Assembly (NCBI RefSeq): GCF_019655855.1
Contig: NZ_BPFX01000004.1
Span: 1 to 64,000 of the forward strand
From: Pseudomonas paralcaligenes
Lineage (GTDB): Bacteria; Pseudomonadota; Gammaproteobacteria; Pseudomonadales; Pseudomonadaceae
Length of the DNA: 64,000 bases
Reading direction: 5' to 3'
Both the position numbers and the translations under genes were made by a program. This document shows, one piece after another, positions 15,372 to 23,716 of the stretch; the stretch's first letter is position 1, and every line of letters starts with the position of its first letter. Below the pieces are notes generated by a model. That model made no database searches and was not told where the DNA came from. It worked only from the letters and a program-made list of their open reading frames with translations.

Positions 15372-17795
15372 TTAGAGGTCCACGCTCGCCGAGAGCTGCA
15401 GGGTACGGCCGGCACCCAGGTACAGGTAGCCGGCGGTCGAGGTACCCCAGTAGTCCTCGTCGAACAGGTTGTCCAGGTTGGCGCGCAGTACCACCGGCTT
15501 GCCCAGCGACTCGAAGCGGTAGCGGGCGCCCACGTCGACCCGCACCCAGCTCGGCAGGCGCAGGGTGTTCTCCTGGTTGGCGTACTGCTCGCCAGTGTAA
15601 ATGGTGCGCGCGGTCAGGGTCAGGCCGGGCACGGCGCCGAGGTCCCACTCGCCGCCGAGGTTGAGCTGCTTGCGCGGCACGCCGATGGCGTCGTTGCCGT
15701 CGTGGGCGCCGCCCTGGGTCTTGGTCAGCTTGGCCTGGGTGTAGGCGGCGCCGCCGAGCAGGCGCAGCTCGGGCGTCACCTCGCCGAACAGGTCCAGCTG
15801 CAGGCCGCGGTTGCGCTGCTCGCCGCCGGCGCGGAAGAAGCCGTTCTCGGTGATGCTGCTGGGGCGTTCGATCTGGAAGGCCGCCAGGCTGGCGCCGAAG
15901 CCGTCCCACTCGCCCTTGACGCCGACTTCCTTCTGCTTGGTGACGTAGGGCGCCAGCATCTCGCCCGGGTTGTTGGCGGTGATCGGCGCGCTGTCGCCCT
16001 TGCTCAGGCCCTCGACGTAGTTGGCGTACAGCGAGATGTTCTCCCACGGCTTGACCACCAGGCCGGCCAGCGGGGTCAGCTCGCGCTCGTCGTAGCCTTC
16101 GCCGCTCGGCGTGCCGACGTTCATGGTGTAGTTCTGCGCCTCGACCCGCTGCCGGCGCACGCCGAGGGTCAGCGCGACGCGCCCGTCGAGCACCGACAGG
16201 GTATCGGCCAGGGCGTAGCCGGTCAGGGTGGCGGTGGTGTAGCGGAGGGCGTGGGCGGCGATGCCGTCGGTGCTCGGCGTGGCGCTGTACACCGGGTGGT
16301 AGAGGTTGGACTGGCGCAGCGACGTCATGTAGGTCATGAAGTCGAAGAAAATGTCGCTGTTCTGCACCAGGCGGGTGGCGCCCAGGCTCAGGTGGTGGCT
16401 CACCGGCCCGGTGTCGAAGTTCGCCCGCAGGCCGGCCTCGGCGGAGTGGGAGTAGACGTCGTAGACCTGCCAGGCGGGCGTCGAGACGAAGTCGCCGGCC
16501 TCGTTGAGCAGGGTCGGGTTGCCGGTCATGGCGTCCATCTCGCTGGTGCGGTCGCCGTAGCCGGCGTAGGCGGTCAGCCAGTCGGTCAGGTCGTATTCGC
16601 CCTGCACCATCAGGGTACGGTCGCGCATGGAGGAGTAGCCGAAGCCCGGGTAGGCGGGGTCATCGTCCGGCGCGTCGGGGATGGCGGTCAGGGTCGGGGC
16701 CACGCCGAACTGGCGGACCACGCTGTCGAAGTCCTCCAGCTGGTAGACGTAGTCGGCCGACAGGCGCAGGCGCTCGCCGGCGTAGTCCAGGCCCAGGGAG
16801 GTGAAGCGGGCCTCGACGTCCTGGCGGTCGACGATGCTGTCGCCGTCGCGGTAGACACCGTTGAAGCGCACGCCGAACTCGTTACCCGCGCCGAAGCGGC
16901 GGCCGAGGTCGACCTGGGTGCCCAACACCGAGTCGGACTGGTAGTTGACCCCGACCCGGGCCAGCGGATCGACATCGGCGCGCTTGGTCACCAGGTTCAC
17001 CGCGCCGCCGACGGCGCCGCTCGGAGACATGCCGTTGAGCATCGCGCTCGGCCCCTTGAGCACCTCGACGCGCTCGGCCATCTCCACCGGCACGCGGTAG
17101 AACGGCACCAGGCCGTACATGCCGTTGAGCGCGATGTCGGCGCTGTACACCGGGAAGCCGCGCAGGGAGAAGTCCTCGTTGATGCCGGTGCGGGCGGTGG
17201 CGATCTGCGCCGACGGCTCGTTGGCCAGCACGTCGGCAACGCTGCGCGCCTGCTGGTCGCGGATGGTCTGGGCGGTGTAGCTGGTGATGCTGAAGGGCGC
17301 GTCCATCAGGTCGGCGTTGCCCAGCATGCCGAGGCGCCCGCCGCGCGCCACCTGGCCGCCGGCGTATTCCACCGGCAGTTCGTTGGCGCGGCTGCGCAGG
17401 CCGGTCACCTGGGAGGTGGGCAGCTCCACCGCGTCGGCGGCGTCGGCCAGGCGCACCAGGGTGTAGCTGCCGTCGTCGCGCCGCTGCAGCTGCAGGCGGT
17501 TGCCGCCGAGCAGGCGGTTGAGGCCGTCCACCGACGAATAGCTGCCGCTCAGGCCCGGGCTCTGCAGCCCCTCGGTCAGGGACGGGTCGAAGGATAGCGA
17601 CACGCCCGCCTCGCTGGCGAAGGTGGCCAGGGCGCGCCCCAGCGGGCCGGAGGGAATCTCGTAGCTGCGCGCCTCGTCGGCGGCCAGCAGGGGCTGCGCC
17701 GCGCCGGCCAAGGCCAGCGACAACACGGCATGACGCACCGCGAGGCGGAGCGAACGGGCGGAGACGTGGGGCAGGAGCGCGCGCGAAACGGACAT
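15372..17795 (-). CDS. TonB-dependent siderophore receptor with signalling domain (system 2)
   Basis: An 807-aa outer-membrane receptor. The signal peptide is about residues 1-39 (HAVLSLALAGAAQPLLAAD). It is followed by a secretin/TonB short N-terminal domain (YEIPSGPLGRALATFASEAG), a plug domain (MDAPFSITSYTAQTIRDQQA, VEVLKGPSAMLNGMSPSG) and a barrel ending SASVDL. The plug motifs are of the catecholate/carboxylate siderophore receptor kind. The start is the ATG with AGAGGAA about ten bases before it; the longer open frame reads back through a REP hairpin. It is the signalling partner of the FecR protein encoded upstream at 18045-18998. Confidence 0.92.
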   Translation of the reverse strand: MSVSRALLPHVSARSLRLAVRHAVLSLALAGAAQPLLAADEARSYEIPSGPLGRALATFASEAGVSLSFDPSLTEGLQSPGLSGSYSSVDGLNRLLGGNRLQLQRRDDGSYTLVRLADAADAVELPTSQVTGLRSRANELPVEYAGGQVARGGRLGMLGNADLMDAPFSITSYTAQTIRDQQARSVADVLANEPSAQIATARTGINEDFSLRGFPVYSADIALNGMYGLVPFYRVPVEMAERVEVLKGPSAMLNGMSPSGAVGGAVNLVTKRADVDPLARVGVNYQSDSVLGTQVDLGRRFGAGNEFGVRFNGVYRDGDSIVDRQDVEARFTSLGLDYAGERLRLSADYVYQLEDFDSVVRQFGVAPTLTAIPDAPDDDPAYPGFGYSSMRDRTLMVQGEYDLTDWLTAYAGYGDRTSEMDAMTGNPTLLNEAGDFVSTPAWQVYDVYSHSAEAGLRANFDTGPVSHHLSLGATRLVQNSDIFFDFMTYMTSLRQSNLYHPVYSATPSTDGIAAHALRYTTATLTGYALADTLSVLDGRVALTLGVRRQRVEAQNYTMNVGTPSGEGYDERELTPLAGLVVKPWENISLYANYVEGLSKGDSAPITANNPGEMLAPYVTKQKEVGVKGEWDGFGASLAAFQIERPSSITENGFFRAGGEQRNRGLQLDLFGEVTPELRLLGGAAYTQAKLTKTQGGAHDGNDAIGVPRKQLNLGGEWDLGAVPGLTLTARTIYTGEQYANQENTLRLPSWVRVDVGARYRFESLGKPVVLRANLDNLFDEDYWGTSTAGYLYLGAGRTLQLSASVDL

Positions 17796-17944
17796 GCGGG
17801 GTGTTCCTCTGGCACGGAGGCCTTGGCAATGGACGGATTCGTCGTCATTGCCAGCCGAGATCGGAAAAGGTCTCACCTGCGCTCGATCTTTTTCATCGGC
17901 CCTGCTCCAACCGGGTGTTGCGGGCGCGTGCCATAGCCCTTTTT

Positions 17945-18008
17945 GTGGGAGCGGACTTGTCCGCGAACGGAGCCCGCAGCAAAGCTTCGCGGACAAGTCC
18001 GCTCCCAC
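17945..18008. repeat. Long perfect hairpin, GTGGGAGCGG family
   Basis: A 23-base arm beginning GTGGGAGCGGACTTGTCC and ending CGAA is repeated as an exact reverse complement after an 18-base loop. Related copies lie near 48349-48371 and 52104-52166. This one separates the FecR gene from the receptor gene of system 2, where it may limit read-through. Confidence 0.8.
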
Positions 18009-18044
18009 CTTGGCATGAGGGGTTGTGCTCACCGATGACGGTTT

Positions 18045-18998
18045 TCATCCGACCACCGGCTCCAGGCTGATCCAGTAGCGGGTCAGGCGCCGCACGCGCA
18101 GCGCGTAGGTCGCCTCCAGCATGCCCAGGGAACGGTCGATGTCGCGCACCGGGAAGGCCCCGGAGATCGCCAGGCCGGCCAGTTCCGGCGCGCAGCGCAG
18201 CACGCCGCGGCGGTAGCGCGACAGCTCGACGACGAAGTCGCCGAGAGGCATGCGGTCGGCCATCAGCATGCCGCGGGACCAGGCCACCGCGCTGGCGTCG
18301 GCGGGCGTCAGCGGGCCGACCGCGCGGGCATCGAACAGGCCCTGGCGGCCGGCGTCGACGCGCACCGCCGCGCCATCGCGCGGCACCACCCGCACCGAAC
18401 CTTCGAGCACCACCAGACGCGCCTGGGCGCCGCGTTCGTGCAGGCTGAAGCGCGCCTCCCGGGCCAGCAGGGTGCCGGCGCCGACCTCGACGCCGAACGG
18501 CCGAGCCTCGTCGCGCACGTTCAGCAGCAGTTCGCCCTGGAGCAGGCGCAGGCGCCGGCGCTCGGCGTCGAAACGCAGGTCGACGGCGCTGTCGGTGTTC
18601 AGGGTCAGCCGGCTGCCGTCGGGCAATTCGCTCTCGCGCTGCTCGCCGACCGCCGTGCTCTGGTCCACCAGCCAGGGGCGCCAGGGCGCCTGCGAGCAGG
18701 CGGCCCAGGCCAGCGGCGCGGCGCCGATCAGCATCGCCAATTGCTTCAGGGCGCGCCGCCGCGCCGGGTTGCCCTCGCGGGCCAGGGCGGGCACCGCCAG
18801 CTCTGGCGGCAGGCTGCCCAGGCGCGCCATCAGCCGCTCGGCGCGCTCCCAGGCCAGGGCATGCTCGCGGCTGAGCTGGCGCCAGCGGGCGCAGGCCTGC
18901 CGGTCCGCCTCGCTCTGCTGGCCGCAGTGCAGTTGCACCAGCCAGGCGGCGGCCTCGTCGAGGATGGCCGGGGCGATGGGCGCCTCGCCGCGGCTCAT
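18045..18998 (-). CDS. FecR-type anti-sigma factor (system 2)
   Basis: A 317-aa regulator paired with the sigma factor whose stop it overlaps (ATGA). The DUF4880-like N-terminus is AILDEAAAWLVQLHCGQQSE with ARWRQLSREHALAWERAERL. The single membrane segment at about residues 80-100 is preceded by arginines (PARRRALKQLAMLIGAAPLA), a twin-arginine-like arrangement. The FecR domain shows ELPDGSRLTLNTDSAVDLRF and LRLLQGELLLNVRDEARPF. The C-terminal part (GVLRCAPELAGLAISGAFPV) resembles the receptor-contact module. Compared with system 1 the protein is clearly divergent, so cross-talk is not expected. Confidence 0.9.
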   Translation of the reverse strand: MSRGEAPIAPAILDEAAAWLVQLHCGQQSEADRQACARWRQLSREHALAWERAERLMARLGSLPPELAVPALAREGNPARRRALKQLAMLIGAAPLAWAACSQAPWRPWLVDQSTAVGEQRESELPDGSRLTLNTDSAVDLRFDAERRRLRLLQGELLLNVRDEARPFGVEVGAGTLLAREARFSLHERGAQARLVVLEGSVRVVPRDGAAVRVDAGRQGLFDARAVGPLTPADASAVAWSRGMLMADRMPLGDFVVELSRYRRGVLRCAPELAGLAISGAFPVRDIDRSLGMLEATYALRVRRLTRYWISLEPVVG

Positions 18999-19501
18999 GC
19001 CATCAGTTCCAGACACTGGCGGAAGGCCTGCTGCATGTAGCGCTTGATCGAGCCGAGGGAAACGCCCAGCTCGGCGGCGATGGCCTCGTATTTCATGCCT
19101 TCGAGCTGGGACAGCAGGAACGCCCGGCGCACCCCCTCGGGCAGGCCGTCGAGCATGGCGTCGATCTCGTGCAGGGTCTCCAACACCAGCAGGCGCCGTT
19201 CCGGCGGCGGCGCCAGTTCCTCGGGCAGCGCGGCCAGGGCGTCCAGGTAGGCACGCTCCAGGGACTGGCGCTGGTACCAGTTGACCAGCAGGCCCCTGGC
19301 CACGGTGGTCAGGTAGGCGCGCGGTTCGCGCGCCTCCAGCACCCGGCGCGAGGCGAGCAGACGGGCGAAGGTGTCCTGGGCCAGGTCGGCGGCGTTGTCG
19401 GCACAGCCCAGGCGGCGACGCAGCCAGCCGTACAGCCAACCGTGATGGTCACGGTAGAGGTGCTGCACGGCCTCGTGCAGGGAACTGTCGACAGCGGACA
19501 T
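18995..19501 (-). CDS. ECF sigma factor, FecI type (system 2)
   Basis: A 168-aa iron-starvation sigma factor. Region 2 is seen in AVQHLYRDHHGWLYGWLRRR and QDTFARLLASRR. The region 4 helix-turn-helix is KYEAIAAELGVSLGSIKRYM. The start is ATG 19501 with CGGAG upstream; the longer frame from 19537 would enter the operator. The gene is the first of the reverse signalling system and should drive the receptor gene at 15372-17795. It shares the layout and the operator with the forward sigma gene at 301-819. Confidence 0.9.
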   Translation of the reverse strand: MSAVDSSLHEAVQHLYRDHHGWLYGWLRRRLGCADNAADLAQDTFARLLASRRVLEAREPRAYLTTVARGLLVNWYQRQSLERAYLDALAALPEELAPPPERRLLVLETLHEIDAMLDGLPEGVRRAFLLSQLEGMKYEAIAAELGVSLGSIKRYMQQAFRQCLELMA

Positions 19502-19541
19502 GAACGCACTCCGGGCTGGGGCCCCGGGCGCCAGCATTCAT

Positions 19542-19558
19542 ATGAGAATGCTTCTCAT
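19542..19558 (-). promoter_or_regulatory. Fur-box-like operator of the second ECF sigma gene
   Basis: On the reverse strand ATGAGAA-GCA-TTCTCAT is a perfect 7-3-7 palindrome about 40 bases before the sigma start. Fifteen of its 17 bases are the same as the element at 250-266 in front of the first sigma gene. Control by Fur is the likely reading. Confidence 0.7.
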
Positions 19559-19591
19559 GCTATCCGTGTGATGCGCCTCTCACAAGTGGCA

Positions 19592-19654
19592 GCGGTGCGT
19601 GTGGCGCACCCTACCGATGCCACGCAGACACCGTAGGGTGCGCCGCGCGCACCG
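19592..19654. repeat. GTAGGGTGCGCC-family hairpin
   Basis: CGGTGCGTGTGGCGCACCC and GGGTGCGCCGCGCGCACCG face each other across about 20 bases in the gap downstream of the EstA-like gene. Other members of the family are at 5941, 26005, 28341-28408 and 45407-45456. It may serve as the esterase terminator. Confidence 0.7.
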
Positions 19655-19659
19655 CTCCG

Positions 19660-21594
19660 CTACCAGTCCAGCGACAGGCTAAGCCCGACGCCGTGTAGCG
19701 CGTCGTCCCCGGCCTTGCGGTAGTCGTAGCCCAGGCGCAGGGCCAGGTCGGGCGCCAGGCGCTGGCGCAGGCCGAGGGCGGCGCGGGTCTGGTGTTCCTC
19801 CCGTTCCGCCCCGGCGAGGGTGAAGCCCACGCCAGGCACGCTGTTCAGGCGCATGTCCACGTCGCCACGGTCGTGCTCGAACTCCTTCTCGTGGACCACC
19901 TCGGCAAACAGCTCGGCGTCCTCGGCCAGCCGGTAGTGGGCCTGCAGGCCGACGCCCAGGCGCCGCGAGTCGCGCGTCTGGTCGCCGAAGCCCAGCGCGG
20001 TGGAGCTGGCGCCCGCCTCTCGATAGCCGTCCACCTCGATGCGCGCCAGGTCGGCGCCGAGGTAGGGGCTGAGCCGCAGGCGCGCGCCGGCCTGCAGCTC
20101 GACGCCCAGGCGGCCGCCGAGGGCCAGCACCTGGCCGTCGGTGTCGCCGCGCTCGGTGCGGGTGGTGGCGCCGAGGGCGAAGCGCCGCTCCAGGTCGCGG
20201 TAGTCGAGGTGGCCGGTGCTCAGTACCGCGTCACCCCAGAGCAGGCCGTCGCGGTACTGGGCGAAGGCGCTGGCCAGGTAGCTGCGCAGGCCGTAGTCGG
20301 AGTCCCGCGGGCCGAGCCGCAGGTCCTGCTCCTGCACGTCCAGCGCGGCGCCCAGCCGCCAGCGCTCGGCCGGGCGATAGCTGCCGCCCAGGCTCAGGCT
20401 CTTGCCGCGCAGGTCGCCGTCGGCGCGGGTGGCGGCGCCGTCCAGTTCAGCGCGGCGCGTGCTGCCGTCGACGAAGCCGCGCCAGCGCCCGAGCGCCTGC
20501 CAGGCGCCGTGGTCGCCCAGCCACTGCTGGCGCAGGCGCTCCTGGCTGCCGCGCAGGGCGGACTCGCCGGCCTCGGGCAGCAGGCCGATCTCCCAGGGTG
20601 CGGCCAGGATCGAGTAGCCCTGGTCGGCGAGAATCCGCTGCATGGCGGTGGTCGGGTGCACGTAGTCGGCGTAGATCAGCTGCTCCGGGTCGGGCGTGGC
20701 GGAACCCAGGCCGTGGACCGGGTTGACCCCGGCGCCGCAGCCGGCGAAGCAGGTGCCGAGCAGATTCTGCGTCAGGTCGAAGCCGAAGGCGGCGGGGTCG
20801 GCCAGCACCTCGCGGTACAGCAGTGGCACGTTGAGCGGGATGACTTCCGCGCGCACGGCGCCGAGCTGCGCCGCCAGTTCGGCGTTGAACGCCTGGGCCA
20901 GCGGCACCTGCGCCGCGTTGACCGCGCCGCCGGTGACCGGGCTGGCCACGTCCACCAGCAGCGGCACCATGAAGTAGCGCCCGCCGGCGGCCTGCAGGGC
21001 GCGCACGCCTTCGGCCAGGCGCCCGGCGGCGGCCCGCGCGCTGGCGTCGTCGACGATCAGTCCCTGGAGGAAGTCGTTGCCGCCGCCGTTGAGGTAGAAC
21101 AGGGTGTCCGGGTCGATACCCAGGCCGTTCTCGCGCAGGTGTACCAGGTAGCCGTCGCGCTGGCGGATCAGCGGGTCGCTGTAGTTCAGCCCGGCGCGCA
21201 CCTGGGAGCCGCCGATGCCGGTGAGCGGGTCGAACACGCTGGTGATGGAGTCGAGGATCTGCTCGGTGCGGTAGCCGCCGACCGCCCAGTTGTCGCCGTC
21301 GGCCTGGCCGCTCAGGGCGCGCACGAGGTTGGTCGAGGCGATCTGCGGGGCCAGGCCCAGGCGCTGGTTGATCAGCATCGGCGAGGTGTGGCCGTAGGCC
21401 TCGCCCAGGGTGAAATCCGGGCCCACGCGGTTGGTGTGGCGCACCGGGTTGCCGGGCGCACCGGCCTCGGGGCGCTGGCCGGCGTCGCTCAGGCTGTCGC
21501 CGAACACCACCATGCCGCTGTAGGCGGCGGCGTGGGCCGAGGCGGCGCCCGCCAGCAGGCAGGCGGTCGCCAGCGGAGTCAGTAGTCGCTTCAT
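19660..21594 (-). CDS. estA: Autotransporter GDSL esterase, EstA-like
   Basis: A 644-aa type V secreted esterase of the outer membrane. The signal peptide is about residues 1-23 (LLTPLATACLLAGAASAHA). The GDSL passenger has block I VVFGDSLSDAGQ, NWAVGGYRT, block III FYLNGGGNDFLQG and block V IYADYVHPT, giving the Ser/Asp/His catalytic set. A C-terminal autotransporter barrel of about 270 residues ends LSLSLDW with an aromatic residue. Length and domain order match Pseudomonas EstA (646 aa in P. aeruginosa as I recall), which is linked to rhamnolipid production and motility. The passenger insert LGTCFAGCGAGVN carries a cysteine pair also seen in that family. Confidence 0.9.
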   Translation of the reverse strand: MKRLLTPLATACLLAGAASAHAAAYSGMVVFGDSLSDAGQRPEAGAPGNPVRHTNRVGPDFTLGEAYGHTSPMLINQRLGLAPQIASTNLVRALSGQADGDNWAVGGYRTEQILDSITSVFDPLTGIGGSQVRAGLNYSDPLIRQRDGYLVHLRENGLGIDPDTLFYLNGGGNDFLQGLIVDDASARAAAGRLAEGVRALQAAGGRYFMVPLLVDVASPVTGGAVNAAQVPLAQAFNAELAAQLGAVRAEVIPLNVPLLYREVLADPAAFGFDLTQNLLGTCFAGCGAGVNPVHGLGSATPDPEQLIYADYVHPTTAMQRILADQGYSILAAPWEIGLLPEAGESALRGSQERLRQQWLGDHGAWQALGRWRGFVDGSTRRAELDGAATRADGDLRGKSLSLGGSYRPAERWRLGAALDVQEQDLRLGPRDSDYGLRSYLASAFAQYRDGLLWGDAVLSTGHLDYRDLERRFALGATTRTERGDTDGQVLALGGRLGVELQAGARLRLSPYLGADLARIEVDGYREAGASSTALGFGDQTRDSRRLGVGLQAHYRLAEDAELFAEVVHEKEFEHDRGDVDMRLNSVPGVGFTLAGAEREEHQTRAALGLRQRLAPDLALRLGYDYRKAGDDALHGVGLSLSLDW

Positions 21595-21763
21595 GATCCA
21601 TGTCCCTCGTTCTTGTCGTTATGGGCAAGCGGCGAGGGACTGTAGGGGAGCGGCACGGGGAAACGCACGATCGCTCCGTGCAATTCCCTACTAAGTCGGA
21701 GGCGCCGGGCGACGGATTACTCCGGCGGCGCGGCGTTCGCTCCTAGGGGGGATGGAGCCGGGC

Positions 21764-23545
21764 CTAGAGCGGCTGCGCGCCGCCCTTGCGCGGCTCCTGC
21801 TGGGCCAGTTCGCTGTCGACGGCGGTCTTCGGCTTGATCAGGCTGAAGTCGATCAGGTTCTGCGGCTGCTGAGGGTCGCCGATCAGCAGCGGGCGCGGCG
21901 TGAAGTCGGCGCTGACCAGGCTGCGGCTGCGGTCGCGCTCGGCGAAGTCGAGGCCGGCGAGGTCAGCCCAGGTGTGGATCAGGCTGGAGCTGCTGAACGG
22001 CCGCGCCAGCGCCTGGCTGAAGTCGCGTGGCTGGCGGGCCTGCCACTTGGGCGAATTCCACAGGATGAACGGGATGGTGTACATCGGCCCGGTCGGCGCC
22101 GCCTCGTTGCGCCCCAGCACCTCGGCCCGGGGTGCATCGAATACCGCCTCGCCATGGTCGGAGAGGTACAGCAGGAAGCCGTCGGGATCGGTGGCGGAGA
22201 AGCGCTCGATCAGGCTGGAGACGACGAAGTCGTTGTACAGCACCGCGTTGTCGTAGGCGTTGTAGGTCGGCAGCTGGTCGTCGGTGACGTGCGCCGGCGC
22301 GCCGGCGCGGTCGGTGAAGCGCTCGTACTCGGGCGGGTAGCGGTACTGGTAGCTCATGTGGGTGCCGAGCAGGTGGACCACGATGAACTTGCGCGGCGCA
22401 TCCTCGGCCAGCACCTTGGCGAACGGCTCGAACACGTCGCCGTCGTACTGGCGGGCGTTCTGCTCGCGGTTGTTGTTCAGGTAGAACTGCTCGTCCGCCT
22501 GCTTGGAGAAGGTGGTGAGCATGGTGTTGCGCTTGGTGATGGTCTGCTGGTTGGTGATCCAGTAGGTCTTGTAGCCGGCCTGCTTCATCACGCTGACCAG
22601 CGACGGGGTCTGCAGGTAGGCGTCGGGGTTCTCCTGATCGGCGAAGGTCAGCACCTGCTGCAGCGCCTCGATGGTGTAGGGGCGCGGGGTGACCACGCCG
22701 GTGAACACCTGCAGCTGGTCGCGCAGCCTGTCCAGTTCCGGCGTGGTCTGGCGGCCGTAGCCGTAGAGGCTCATGCGCTGGCGGTTGGTCGATTCGCCGA
22801 TGACCAGCACCAGAGTCGCCGGCTTGCCGGCATGGGCGTCGGCCAGGCCGGTCAGCGGCGCGATGCGCTGGCGGCCCTCCAGCAGCGCCTGCATGCTGGC
22901 CAGTTGGGCGCTGTACTGGCGGAAGCCGACCACCAGCTGCCAGGGCGTCGCCGGCTCGATGCGCTCCTCGAAGTTCTCCAGCGCTATCCGCGGGTCGTCG
23001 TGCTTGCTGAACTGGCGCAGGGCCGGGTAGCCGAGCGAGGAGAACAGCAGGAACAGCGAGGCCAGCAGCGCCACCGGCCGCGACAGGTACACCGGCCGCA
23101 CCTTGCGCCACAGCAGCCAGGCGCCCAGGCCGTAGGCGAGGAAGGCCGGCACCATCCACCAGGCGAAATACTGCGCCAGGTACTCACTGCCTTCGCTGAC
23201 GTTCGACTCGAACAGGATGAAGATGACGCTCTGCGAGAATTCCTGGCCGTAGATCAGGAAGTAGCCGAAGCCGGCCAGCGAGCAGAGCCACAGCGGCACG
23301 CCGATCAGCGCCGCCAGCAGCCTGGCGCGGGCGGGGAACAGCAGCAGCGGCACCAGCCACAGCAGGCTCAGCACCAGCGACTGGCGCAGCCCGGCGAAGC
23401 CGGCGCTGTCGCTGGCGTAGATCAGGACCTGGGTGACACCCGAGAAATACCAGAAGAACAGGAAGGCCCAGCCCAGGCCGGCCCAGTCGATGCCGGCCCG
23501 GTCCGCGGCGCCGCGGGAGGCGCCGGCGCGTTGCGCGTTTGTCAT
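21764..23545 (-). CDS. Phosphoethanolamine transferase, CptA-like sulfatase family
   Basis: A 593-aa inner-membrane enzyme. Five hydrophobic helices fill the first third (WAFLFFWYFSGVTQVLIYA, LVLSLLWLVPLLLFPA, and others). The periplasmic sulfatase-like domain has LVLVIGESTNRQRMSLYGYG, the probable phosphothreonine site in PRPYTIEALQQVLTFA, LGTHMSYQYRYPPEY and LYLSDHGEAVFD. Family members transfer phosphoethanolamine from phosphatidylethanolamine to lipopolysaccharide core or lipid A. CptA/YijP is the closest by motif, but the acceptor is not certain. The start (MTNAQRAGASRG) is chosen over a longer frame lacking a sensible N-terminus. It is divergent from the regulator at 23717. Confidence 0.85.
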   Translation of the reverse strand: MTNAQRAGASRGAADRAGIDWAGLGWAFLFFWYFSGVTQVLIYASDSAGFAGLRQSLVLSLLWLVPLLLFPARARLLAALIGVPLWLCSLAGFGYFLIYGQEFSQSVIFILFESNVSEGSEYLAQYFAWWMVPAFLAYGLGAWLLWRKVRPVYLSRPVALLASLFLLFSSLGYPALRQFSKHDDPRIALENFEERIEPATPWQLVVGFRQYSAQLASMQALLEGRQRIAPLTGLADAHAGKPATLVLVIGESTNRQRMSLYGYGRQTTPELDRLRDQLQVFTGVVTPRPYTIEALQQVLTFADQENPDAYLQTPSLVSVMKQAGYKTYWITNQQTITKRNTMLTTFSKQADEQFYLNNNREQNARQYDGDVFEPFAKVLAEDAPRKFIVVHLLGTHMSYQYRYPPEYERFTDRAGAPAHVTDDQLPTYNAYDNAVLYNDFVVSSLIERFSATDPDGFLLYLSDHGEAVFDAPRAEVLGRNEAAPTGPMYTIPFILWNSPKWQARQPRDFSQALARPFSSSSLIHTWADLAGLDFAERDRSRSLVSADFTPRPLLIGDPQQPQNLIDFSLIKPKTAVDSELAQQEPRKGGAQPL

Positions 23546-23652
23546 TACAGCCCCAGAACGAAGCGGGAAGTCCCCTTGTGGCCCGGCAATCTGCCCGGGC
23601 GGGCGTGAAAACTTCGTCAAATGCCGCCCCGGCGGAGCGGAGCCGCTCAACC

Positions 23653-23674
23653 AATATCAAAACTTTTTGATATT
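23653..23674. promoter_or_regulatory. SahR-type operator candidate in front of the ArsR-methyltransferase/metK operon
   Basis: AATATCAAAA and TTTTGATATT form a perfect inverted repeat separated by two bases. It lies four bases before the likely -35 element of the regulator-metK operon and is strikingly AT-rich against its surroundings. ArsR-type regulators bind such palindromes, and the adjacent regulator is of the SAM/SAH-linked kind. Confidence 0.75.
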
Positions 23675-23678
23675 GCGG

Positions 23679-23707
23679 TTGCTGTGTGAAAAGTGACCGA
23701 CTAGACT
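23679..23707 (+). promoter_or_regulatory. Promoter of the regulator-metK operon
   Basis: TTGCTG and TAGACT are separated by 17 bases, a reasonable sigma-70 pair directly after the palindrome. Transcription would start close to 23714, only a few bases before the ATG at 23717, so the transcript may be nearly leaderless or the ATG at 23723 may be used. Confidence 0.5.
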
Positions 23708-23716
23708 GCCGGCCCC

